Assembly: GCA_009746045.1 (NCBI GenBank)
Contig: RPFO01000219.1
Location: 956,001-1,020,000, forward strand
DNA from: Mesostigma viride
Lineage: Eukaryota > Streptophyta > Mesostigmatophyceae > Mesostigmatales > Mesostigmataceae
Length of the DNA stretch: 64,000 bases
Direction: 5' to 3'
Shown here: positions 38,764 to 47,126 of the stretch, one piece after another
Numbering within the stretch: position 1 is the first letter of the stretch
Layout: every line of letters starts with the position of its first letter
Program-made: the position numbers and the translations under genes
Notes under the pieces: generated by a model
Databases searched by the model: none
What the model was told of the DNA's origin: nothing
The model's input: the letters and a program-made list of their open reading frames with translations, nothing else

Positions 38764-39966
38764 CTAGCCTGGAGTGGCAGGAGGGGCCTGCCAGGGCTTG
38801 TGGTCAACGTGGATGACCGCCCCCCTCCAGTATACCGGCTTCCCCCCTGCACGCTGCCGGAGCTGAAGGTAGGTCGGCCATAGCTCGCGTCGCCGCTGTT
38901 GCTGGGCCAAGGTCAAGTCGTCGTCCAGCGTGAAGCGAGTCTCCGAGAGCTTCTTGCGGCATTTAAGGAACGCCAGCTTGTCCGTCATGTACTTAAAGGT
39001 GAGGAGCACGGGTGCCGGGCCAGCCTTCCCCCGCGCGCGGGGGAGGCGGACAACCGACATGTCCAGCTCACCAGTGAGTAACATGGGGGCAAGAATGGCG
39101 CGCTTAACTGCCTCAAGGAGACTCGTGGAGGTCTCACCTGCCGGCTGGTCGAAGTGCTTGACGATGACATTGTGGCTGCGCTTGTCGAGCTCGGCCGCCT
39201 CGCGAAGGTCGAGGGCTTGTTGCTTGAGTTGTGCCGCGATGGTGGAGGTGGTGGAGGTGGTGTGATGCTTAAGCAAGTCCGCCCAGGTGGAGGGAACATC
39301 ACTGGCCGGGCCAGCAGGTGCCGGCTGGGCAGCGATTTCCTGCACCGCTTGGGCGGTGAGGCCGGCGGTGTCATGCAAGCTCTCAAGGGCGGTGGCGGTG
39401 GCTTGAAGGCGTTGGTCGAGGTCGAGGAGCTGGGCTTTGATGTCGGCAGTGAAGGCGGAAACGGCGGTGGAGGTGGAGGCGGCGGCGGTGGAAATCTGAG
39501 GAAGTTCAGCAGTCAGCGTGCCGCCGATTGCTGAAATGTCGGCAGCAAGGGGGGTCACGTGCTGCTGGAAGGCTTCCGTCAGGATGGAACGGAGTGTGGG
39601 GGCGGAGATGGATGGAGCCCAGATCTCGCCGTCGGAGCGCTTGAGAAGGGAGTTGAGGATGGCGTGCTGGAGTTCGGGGCGCTTGCACCCGGGCAGCAGG
39701 GTGAGGTGTCGCCAGAGGCGGCCGTCCGGGAGAAGGAGGCGATTGTTCTCGTGGAGATGGAGGCACAGGTCGTAAAGCGAAGCGTAGTCCCCGAATAAGA
39801 TGCATCTCATAGCATCGGTCGGAGACGGGTTGGTCCAGTCGTAATCAGTGACCATGAAAGGCAGTTGCCGAAAGCTCGGTTCGATTGAGGGGCGGGAGGG
39901 CCCTCCTGTTTTGTCGGCTGAGCGGGTGCGCTTGGGGTCAGGCGATGCAGATGGCGAGGCGTTAAG
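38764..39966 (-). pseudogene. LINE ORF1 protein, 5'-truncated copy
   Basis: About 400 residues match the ORF1 at 42628-43974. The match starts at GLNASPSASPDPKR; the residues before it come from a duplicated Penelope-like fragment at 39966-40096 that is open in the same frame. The C-terminal half has RSHNVIVKHFDQ, VRLPRARGKAGPAPVLLTF and LAFLKCRKKLSE, an L1 ORF1-like RNA-binding layout, and the closing YWRGAVIHVD. It lacks the original N-terminus. Confidence 0.75.
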
Positions 39967-40096
39967 CCCGGAAACAGCATGCTTGATCAGGGCGTGTGTT
40001 ATAGTTGCTTGACTCAATCTCCTGCATGTGAGGCCGGAAACAGCATGCTTGATCAGGGCGTGTGTTATAGTTGCTTGACTCAATCTCCTGCATGTG
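39966..40096. repeat. 65-bp direct duplication containing a Penelope-like fragment
   Basis: Two tandem copies of a 65-bp unit start with CCGGAAACAGCATGCTTGAT, which matches the Penelope-like sequence at 12007-12040. The rest of the unit (TATAGTTGCTTGACTCAATC...) is not found there. Confidence 0.8.
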
Positions 40097-40274
40097 AGCA
40101 GTGAACCTTGCTTTTTAATCAAGGTGCAATGATAGAATTAAGCCGGTGGTCCCTGCAGCCCCTGTCTGCATGCTGTATTAAAGTTATGAGGGATGGAACC
40201 TACCTAGTTAAAAAGTTTTGCACCTGGGCCTGTGACTCTCCCAACAGAAGCGGGTGGGTGATCGCTAGTGAAAG

Positions 40275-40480
40275 GAGGGGTGCCCCAGCAGCCACGACCC
40301 TCCGGGACGTACCTTCCCCGTCGTTCCGATTTTGGACAGGAGGGAGCCTTTCGGTCTTACCAAAACGAGTTTCGTCGCCCAAAGTTTGGAAAGGAGGGAG
40401 CTCCCAGGGCAAATTTTACTGTCGTCTACCAACTGACTGGCAGGAAGGATATCGAGCTCCCTGTTTTACTATCGGCCATT
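40275..40480 (+). repeat. Dispersed repeat (about 200 bp), copy 1
   Basis: GGAGGGGTGCCCCA at the start, CTTACCAAAACGAGTTT in the middle and GGGAGCTCCCAGGG near the end are shared with the reverse complement of 50880-51090, and in part with 50350-50520. No coding capacity; probably a small mobile element. Confidence 0.65.
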
Positions 40481-40583
40481 GGCAAGCATGGATGGCTTGA
40501 GCGACCAGATCATGCTGCTAAACTGAACGTCTACGGCCATAGGGTATTATTCCTGCCCTCGGCCGCTACGGCGTTGGATAGCC

Positions 40584-40790
40584 ATTAATTAATTAGGAAC
40601 ATAACTCCGTTGGGAGTACATGTAGCACATATTGATCCCTGAGAAGGGGCATATTGCTTTTAATACATTCTGGGCTACTTCCTGCAACTAGGGATCGCCA
40701 TGCGTCCAGGAATAGTTTACTCTCTGCTGCATGCCCATGTGCGGCGTGGGATCCAACTAACTAACTAACGGACATAGGGCATGATCCGAT
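40584..40790 (-). mobile_element. LINE 3' end fragment, minus orientation
   Basis: ATTAATTAATTA tail, hairpin ACTCC-GTTG-GGAGT (40604-40617) and 3'-UTR with GAGAAGGGGCATAT as in 42230-42260. No coding part. Confidence 0.75.
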
Positions 40791-40825
40791 ACATAACATA
40801 GGGTTCAGTCACATAACACAGGCGC

Positions 40826-41885
40826 GCCTGGGCCTAGCAGGGCACCTGGCCTGCACAGATCAGGTCAAGAGATCAGATAGACTAGCTGGCACCAAGCCCG
40901 CCCAGCCTGGATGTTATGTTCTCACCTGGCGTGCCCCAGGCCGTGCGCGGCAGGGCTGCCGCCCGTGGACTTTCCGTAAGTAAGTAAGTACTTGCGTGTC
41001 ATGCGCAAAGGCATGCTACGGAGTACTATGCTAATCTCATTAGAAAAGATAATTACACAAAAGTTTAAACAAATATCGTCTGCATCATTCCCCCGAACCA
41101 TTAAGCACTAGATGGGGATGTAATCCTCATCCGAGCTGTCCTCTACTGTAATGGCATGACTTTCCGTGATAGACTAGGCATGGACATGTGCTACCCTAGA
41201 CGAGCTGGGCTCACCCCCGGGCAGCCTCCTGGTTTGTCTGTAATATGGTGGCAGATTGTTCGCATTCAGACCTGGTTGGACTGTCTGGGCTTGGAGGCGC
41301 GGGCGGTGGGGTTGGAGATTAGTGTCAAAACTGAGGCTATGGTGATTGGGGCTTCCATTCGCCCGCCGCTGCCACGGCTGCTAGACGGGACGGATCGAGG
41401 CCCCGTTTTGTGATCGCGTTTCGTGATCGCTAAACTGCTGGGGACTTCCTAACACCGCCGCCGATGTGGACACCCGCATCGGCCTGGCCTGGGCTCGGCA
41501 TCGTTCGCTCAAAATTACCTACTGGCACTCGAAGGTCCTCGGCGAGCACCGCAAGCGCATGCTCCTCAAGGTCCTGGTCCTCACGGTGCTCACGTATGGC
41601 GCCGAGGCATGGACGCTCACGGACACGCTGGCGGCCAAGCTAAACAGCACGGTAACCAGGATGCTCCGTCAGGCCCTGAATGTAGGGTTTTCCACGCATA
41701 GGTCTTTAGAATCTTTGTACCAGGGCATGCCTCGCATTTCGGACATACGAGATTAGACAGCGTAGGATAGCATTCGTAGGACATCTTGCTCGCACCAGCC
41801 AGGTAGACACTGCCCTCGGTCTGGCCGGCCCCCAGCGGCTTGGCCAGCCAGGGCGGCATATCCTGATCGACCTGGCCTGGCCCCG
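40826..41885 (+). pseudogene. LINE ORF2 C-terminal region, plus orientation, interrupted
   Basis: 40826-40977 matches the GHLARTDQ...APGRAR part of 38158-38705. After the insertion at 40978-41157 it resumes (TFRDRLGMDMCYPRRAGLTP) and then joins a segment with LEARAVGLEISVKTEAMVIG, LTYGAEAWTLTDTLAAKLN and LRQALNVGF up to 41756. This order does not match a single intact ORF2, so it is rearranged as well as frame-broken. It is cut at 41885 by the ATTA tract of a minus-strand LINE. Confidence 0.7.
40978..41157 (-). mobile_element. Short 3' fragment of a second retroposon family (ACTT tail)
   Basis: A 180-bp insertion flanked by GACTTTCCGT (40968-40977 and 41158-41167). On the minus strand it reads a short open end SSDEDYIPI plus stop, then about 110 bp of 3'-UTR, then a tail of ACTT units. 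A second copy without the coding end is at 45970-46094. It is a different family from LINEs A-C, whose tails are TTAA-type. Confidence 0.75.
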
Positions 41886-42181
41886 ATTAATTAACTAATT
41901 AATTAATTAATTAGACTCGTGCTCCCGTTGGGGAGTCACGGAACATTAACCCCGATTGATGGATGGATGGGTGCAAACAGTCCTACCGGTCTAATCTATC
42001 GACATCAGCTACCTACGACATCTATCTAACAGCATTCTAACTACAACATCTATCTAGACAGCCTCACGATGCCCTAGGGGAGCTGTCTGGCGTGCCTCCC
42101 ACGGGTTTGCACACGCGGGCGCTTCCCCACAGGGGGGGGCTCGTTGTCCTCTATGACCTGGGCCCACTTTGCCTTGTCCAT
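41886..42181 (-). mobile_element. LINE subfamily B, 5'-truncated copy
   Basis: ATTA tail, hairpin CTCCC-GTTG-GGGAG (41922-41935), 3'-UTR with GATGGATGGATGG, and a short C-terminal coding end at about 42070-42180 (MDKAKWAQVIEDNEPPLW, VCKPVGGTP). The W and the P-x-x-VG-x-P pattern resemble the tails of subfamilies A and C, so these are diverged relatives. Confidence 0.75.
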
Positions 42182-44050
42182 CATTAATTAATTAATTAAT
42201 TATCAACATCACTCCGTTGGGAGTAGATGTAGCACATAGCCCTGAGAAGGGGCATATGGCTTTTAATACATTCTAGGCTACATCATGCAAGGGTGGGAAT
42301 GTAAGCTACCCCTGCTCTAGGTGCACCAAGGCACCTGCACCCTCATGGTCTATCACGCTATGCCCGGGTAAGGGGGGAGCATGCCTGTGAGGGAGGAAGA
42401 TCATCATGGCTATACAAGAGCTAGGACATGGCTTCTCGACAGAGAGCATCTCTCTGCATGGCATAGCATGGCTAAATTCTTAATGCAACATCCATGGGGG
42501 TCCCATTATAGACAAAGCATGGCTAAATGTTGAAGGCATCATCCATGGGGGCCATTATGGGCGCACATGCGCGTGGGCCACATGCTAGGCTAAGCCTTAC
42601 TAATCTACACTACTGGTATATATATTCCTAGTCTGAGGTGGCAGGAGGGGGCTGCCAGGGCTTGTGGTCAACGTGGATGACCGCCCCCCTCCAGTATACC
42701 GGCTTCCCCCTTGCGCTCTGCCGGAGCTGAAGGTAGGTCGGCCATAGCTCGCGTCGCCGTTGTTGCTGGGCCAGGGTCAAGTCGTCGTCCAGCGTGAAGC
42801 GAGTCTCCGAGAGCTTCTTGCGGCATTTAAGGAACGCCAGCTTGTCCGCCATGTACTTAAAGGTGAGGAGCACGGGTGCCGGGCCAGCCTTCCCCCGCGC
42901 GCGGGGGAGGCGGACAGCCGACATGTCCAGCTCACCAGTGAGTAACATGGGGGCAAGAATGGCGCGCTTAAATGCCTCAAGAAGGCTCGTGGAGGTCTCA
43001 CCTGCCTGCTGGTCGAAGTGCTTGACGATGACATTGTGGCTGCGCCGCGCGATGTCGGCTTCCTCGCGAAGGTCGAGGGCTTGTTGCTTGAGTTGTGCCG
43101 AGATGGTGGAGGTGGTGGAGGTGGTGTGCTGCTTAAGCAAGTCCGCCCAGGTGGAGGGAGCATCGCCGGCCGGGCCAGCAGGCGCCGGCTGGGCGGCGAT
43201 GTCCTTCACCGCCTGGGCGGTGAGGCCGGCGGTGTCATGCAAGCTCTCAAGGGCGTTGGCGGTGGCTTGAAGGCGGTGGTCGATGTCGAGGAGCTGGGCT
43301 TTGATGTCGGCAGTGGAGGCGGAAATGGCAGTGGAGGTGGAGGCGGCGGCGGTGGAAATGTGAGGAAGTTCAGCAGTCAGCGTGCCACCCATTGCTGCGA
43401 CGTCGGCAGCAAGGGGGGTCACGTGCTGCTGAAAGGCTTCCATGAGGATGGAACGGAGGGTGGGGGCGGAGATGGATGGAGCCCATTTCTCGCCGTCAGA
43501 GCGCTGGAGAAGGGAGTTGAGGATGGCGAGCTGGAGAACGGGGCGGGGGGAGCCGAAAACCATGCTGACGTTGTGCCAGCGACGGCCGTCGGTGACGAGG
43601 AGGCGTCCGGTGGCGTGGAGATGGATGCACAGGTCGTAAAGCGAGGCGTAGTCCCCGTAGAAGAGGCAGTCCAGGGCCTCGGACGGAGACATGGTGGTCC
43701 AGTCGTGATCATCGACCTGGAAAGATTTGAGCCGAAAGCGCGGTTCCGAGGGGCGTGAAGACCCTCCTGGTTTGTCGGTTGAGCGGGCGCGTTTAGGGTC
43801 GGGCGATGCCGATGGCGAAGCATTGAGGCCGGGAGGTTGCTGGGTGACCACCAGTGCACGACTAGTGTCACCGCTGCCTGCCGGATCTGGCGAGGCGGCA
43901 GCCTCAGCTGCCGCATTGTCAAAGGCGAGCGCATCCGCCAAACTGCGTTGCGTCGACAGGCGTTTGCTCGTCATATATTGCGTTTTAGATTCGGAAAATT
44001 ATATCAGCATGTGCGTCTTAGAAAGACGAAGCGATAGTGATATTCACGAC
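42182..44050 (-). mobile_element. LINE with ORF1, copy 2 (uninterrupted)
   Basis: ATTA tail at 42183-42201, hairpin ACTCC-GTTG-GGAGT (42211-42224), about 400 bp of 3'-UTR, ORF1 at 42628-43974, then a short 5' leader. As in copy 1 there is no ORF2 between ORF1 and the 3'-UTR. Confidence 0.75.
42628..43974 (-). CDS. LINE ORF1 protein (448 aa)
   Basis: The frame is intact from MTSKRLSTQRSLADALAF to the stop at 42628. Residues 1-75 are low complexity. A middle stretch (ADIKAQLLDIDHRLQATANA, about 210-260) is helical and could oligomerise. The C-terminal half resembles L1-type ORF1: an RRM-like part with SHNVIVKHF and VLLTFKYMADKLAFLKCRK, then DDDLTLAQQQRRRELWPTYL and GKPVYWRGAVIHVD. Such proteins coat retrotransposon RNA and act as chaperones. 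It is the only uninterrupted LINE frame in the window. Confidence 0.75.
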   Translation of the reverse strand: MTSKRLSTQRSLADALAFDNAAAEAAASPDPAGSGDTSRALVVTQQPPGLNASPSASPDPKRARSTDKPGGSSRPSEPRFRLKSFQVDDHDWTTMSPSEALDCLFYGDYASLYDLCIHLHATGRLLVTDGRRWHNVSMVFGSPRPVLQLAILNSLLQRSDGEKWAPSISAPTLRSILMEAFQQHVTPLAADVAAMGGTLTAELPHISTAAASTSTAISASTADIKAQLLDIDHRLQATANALESLHDTAGLTAQAVKDIAAQPAPAGPAGDAPSTWADLLKQHTTSTTSTISAQLKQQALDLREEADIARRSHNVIVKHFDQQAGETSTSLLEAFKRAILAPMLLTGELDMSAVRLPRARGKAGPAPVLLTFKYMADKLAFLKCRKKLSETRFTLDDDLTLAQQQRRRELWPTYLQLRQSARGKPVYWRGAVIHVDHKPWQPPPATSD

Positions 44051-44062
44051 TAAATTCGGTGC

Positions 44063-45789
44063 TCAAACGTGAAAGTTATGAGCTCCGACAGCCATGGCTA
44101 CCTCGTGGCTCGTGGCTCGTTTTGTTGCCTTCCCAAAAGGGTAGGGAAACCTTTCGGCCATTATCGGTAAGTAATTGTTCAGACCTGCGCAGTGCGTGTC
44201 TGACCTGTCCATGGAAGAACGGCTGTTGTTGCGTTTGTCCATCATCTTCTTCCAAATCACGGAGAGGCCTAGGCCCCCCATGTCCTCTACTAGCTGTTCT
44301 TTGAAGGTGCGGGCCTTGCGGCGTCTAACATCAGGGGGCCCGGCCCACGTCAGGAGGTGCCAGCCAGGCTGAGCTGGTCGCATGCAGTCCCGGCTCCTGC
44401 GGGGGGGCCACGTGAGGTGTCTACCTGGTTGGTGCGAGCTAGGTGCCCTACTAGCTGCAGGCGCCGCTGCTTAATGGTGCTGGTGATATATGGCATGCCC
44501 AGTGGTACAGGTCCTCATTGCGGACATGAGCAGCATATCCTACTCTGAAAATGGAACGCAGCATGTTGGTGACTGCGCCGCCGGTCCAGCTTGCGGGCCA
44601 GGTCGGCGGTGAGGGTCCACGTCTCGGCCCCATACGTGAGAACAGGAAGGACGAGGACCTTGAACAGGTCCTGTTTCTCGATCTTGCCCGGGGGCTTGCG
44701 CCACAGGGCCCGGTACTGGCGTAAAGCGTGCCAGGCGAGGGAGATGCGATGGTCCGCATCGACCTCGCAGCTGGGGAGCAGGCTGCCCAGCAGCTTGACG
44801 CGGTCCCGATACAGGACTTGAGAGCCGTCGATCGAGGAGATAGAGGGGTGGCGGTGAGTGGGTGAGCCCAACCGCCAGGGCCTCTGTCTTCTTGCTGACC
44901 TCAAGCCCCACTGCCCGAGCCTCGATAGCCAGGCAGTCAAGCCATGTCTGCACGTGCCCAGTGTCCTCGAAGAGGGTGGTGTCGTCTGCGTAGATGATGT
45001 CTGCCAGCCGAATCTCCATGTCCGCTCCGCCATGCCAGAATTTGTTAGCAACCTGCACCCCTGGACTTCCCTAGCCACTGACGATGCGGGCAAATCGCTT
45101 GCGCGCCTGAATCATTACGTATTCGACCACAATAATGAACAGGTAGGGCGACAGCACGCAGCCCTGCCACACACCCTTCTGTAAAGGGCATGGTGGCGTG
45201 GTCCCGTAAGAAGTGCGCACCGAAGTGGTGGACCCTTCATACAGGTTGCGGATGACAGCAATCAGGGGGCGGGGGATCCGGAACAGCTCGAGGACGTCCC
45301 AAAGCGCAGGCCAGACAACTGAATCGAAGGCTTTGATGAAGTCCACCAGCACAAGGTGCAAAGGGGACTCACCAGGCTGAAGGCGTTGCAGTTCCTCCAC
45401 CAGTCGGCGAGTAGCGAAGAGCGCCTGTGGCTGTGTTGCGACCTGAACGGAAGCCGTGCTGAGTCTCGCTGAGGTGACCGTCCAGGGCCGTGCGCAGGCG
45501 GTTCAGGATGAGCCGCATAAGAAGCTTGAGGGGGGCACTTTGAATGCACACCCGTCTGTAGTTGCCGGGGTCGGCAGGCGACCCCTTGTTCTTGTACAGC
45601 ATCGTGCGAAAACTGTGTTGCCAGGCCGCTGGAGGTGGTTGCGACGACAGCAGAAGGCGGTTGCAGATGTCCCAGAAGAGCAGCATAACACCTGTGTCCT
45701 CGAATACGGCTGCAGGTTGTACAACTGCGGCAGGAATCTCGTCAGAGCCGGTGGCTGCGTCATAACGCAGGCGCTGGACCGCCTCCGTG
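44063..45789 (-). pseudogene. LINE ORF2 reverse transcriptase, frame-broken, no endonuclease part
   Basis: RT motifs in order on the minus strand, spread over three frames: FRTMLYKNKGSPADPGNYR, GFRSGRNTA, LVDFIKAFDSVVWPALWDVL (motif A), KGVWQGCVLSPYLF (motif B), IIYADDTTLFEDT (motif C), then VKLLGSLLPSCEVD and VLPVLTYGAETWTLT. The C-terminus reaches HLLTWAGPPDVRRRK and NNSRSSMDRSDTH near 44100-44330. The endonuclease that should precede the RT is missing at 45789. It may be the ORF2 partner of subfamilies A-C, but no full element is present. Confidence 0.85.
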
Positions 45790-46330
45790 GCCTGGCCCCA
45801 AGGGCATTCCTAAGAAGGTAGGCAAACATGTCATGACCTACCCACAGCAGTTGATGGCTGACCTAGTGGTCCCAGCTCAGTTTGAACATCGCATTCACCG
45901 ATCCCTCTCTCTTGCTTGGACTGCTATGCAGGACAAGAAGAGGTGGAAGACCATTGTCCAGGCTCATACTTAATGGCTGGGGGATGATGCAGACGATATT
46001 TGTTTAAACTTGTGTGTAATTATTTTTCTAATGAGATTAGCATAGTACTCCGTGGCATGCCTTTGTGCATGACACGCAAGTACTTACTTACTTTAGGCTC
46101 ATACGCCCGCCCCTGTGGGCAAGCCCCCTCCCCCCAAGCGGAAGGGGCGCTTTGCTGAGTAGAATAGGTAGGGTTTTCTAGATTAGATTAGCTTAGAGTT
46201 AGATTAGTTTGGTTTCGCGGCTTTGTCCCCACTCCATCCATCCACGGGAATATGTGCTACATGATCTCCCAACGGAGTCATGTTATAATTTAATTTAATT
46301 TAATTTAATTTAACTTAATTTAATGGTTCG
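45790..46330 (+). mobile_element. LINE subfamily A, C-terminal tail and 3' end, plus orientation
   Basis: Encodes PKKVGKHVMTYPQQLMADLV, VPAQFEHRIHRSLSLAWTAM and, after an insertion, VGKPPPPKRKGRFAE plus stop near 46160. The 3'-UTR ends with hairpin CTCC-CAAC-GGAG (46266-46277) and an (AATTT)n tail to about 46325. It runs head to head with the minus-strand RT fragment. Confidence 0.8.
45970..46094 (+). mobile_element. Short ACTT-tailed retroposon fragment, copy 2
   Basis: A 125-bp insertion flanked by AGGCTCATAC (45960-45969 and 46095-46104). It is about 90% identical to the reverse complement of 40980-41100 and ends TACTTACTTACTTT. It interrupts the C-terminal tail of a LINE. Confidence 0.8.
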
Positions 46331-46555
46331 CAAGGATAGATGGCAAGTAGTACGTGATGGAGACCACCCCCAAGTCTGTGGCCGGGGGCTCCGCGTTTGA
46401 CCGCCTATATGGCATTCATGCATAGGGACTCGGGCCGTGGTGCCCACAACCCTGTCCCTATAGGAACTAGATAGCTAGAATAATCCATTCCATCCCATGT
46501 TGATTCCCCAACGGGAGCACGAGTCTAATTAATTAATTAATTAATTAATTAATTA
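46331..46555 (+). mobile_element. LINE subfamily C 3' end, plus orientation
   Basis: Matches 38480-38660 (AAGGATAGATGGCAAGTAGT, GACTCGGGCCGTGGTGCCCA), frame-broken. Hairpin TTCCC-CAAC-GGGAG (46504-46517) has one T-G wobble. A long ATTA tract (46529-46556) joins it tail to tail with the next element. Confidence 0.75.
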
Positions 46556-46700
46556 ATGAATTAATGAAACACGTGCTCCCATGGGGGAGTCACCAATGGA
46601 TGGATGGATGGATGGATGGACAAACAATTCTACCGGCTCTATTCTATCTATCTAATGCCTGAACTAGCAAACCAAGGGACATGCCACCTAGTAGGCCAAA
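46556..46700 (-). mobile_element. LINE 3' end, minus orientation
   Basis: Hairpin CTCCC-ATGG-GGGAG (46576-46589), GGATGGATGGATGG run and TCTACCGGCTCTATTCTATC as in subfamily B. No coding part recognised. Confidence 0.65.
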
Positions 46701-47126
46701 CTATCGGGGGCTCCTGGACCGCGCCCCCCGGGCCAGCTCGACCCCGCTGCCGCTGCATGCCCTGCGGCAAGCCATGCACGGCGGACCTGTTAAGCCCCCT
46801 CAGGCGCCTGCACCTGCGAAACGGACTACTTGGTCCCCACCGCTTTGCTCCAGCCCCCTGCATGGTGGACGGCCCCCACGACGAATGCATGGACCCGGGC
46901 CGGCCTGGGAATGGGCTGCTGCCATCTCCACCGTCGACCGCAACCACGCCGTGCCATTAACACATTTGCCAACACTTCTGCCCCCTCATTGATCTGCCCA
47001 CATCCGGCATGTCAACTATAGTGTCTCAACTAGGCTCCGTGAGGGTGACCCCAGCCTTCGCGGTCAGCTCCCGTTGGCGTAGAAAACCTTGCGTGTCAAC
47101 CTGGTGTGCCGAACCCCCGGGCCATG
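46701..47126. other. Spacer between LINE block and PIH1-type gene
   Basis: GC-rich, with short open frames on both strands but no motif. It includes the 3' UTR of the minus-strand gene that ends at 47127. Confidence 0.4.

Larger units (their letters stand above)
37716..39966 (-). mobile_element. LINE with ORF1, copy 1 (interrupted)
   Basis: Starts with an ATTA tract and hairpin GCTCC-GTTG-GGAGC (37743-37756), then 3'-UTR to 38157, a foreign LINE at 38158-38705, and continues to the ORF1 3' end at 38764. The other ORF1 copy (42182-43974) is uninterrupted at this point. ORF1 is followed directly by 3'-UTR in both copies, with no ORF2, so these may be deleted or non-autonomous forms. Confidence 0.75.
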
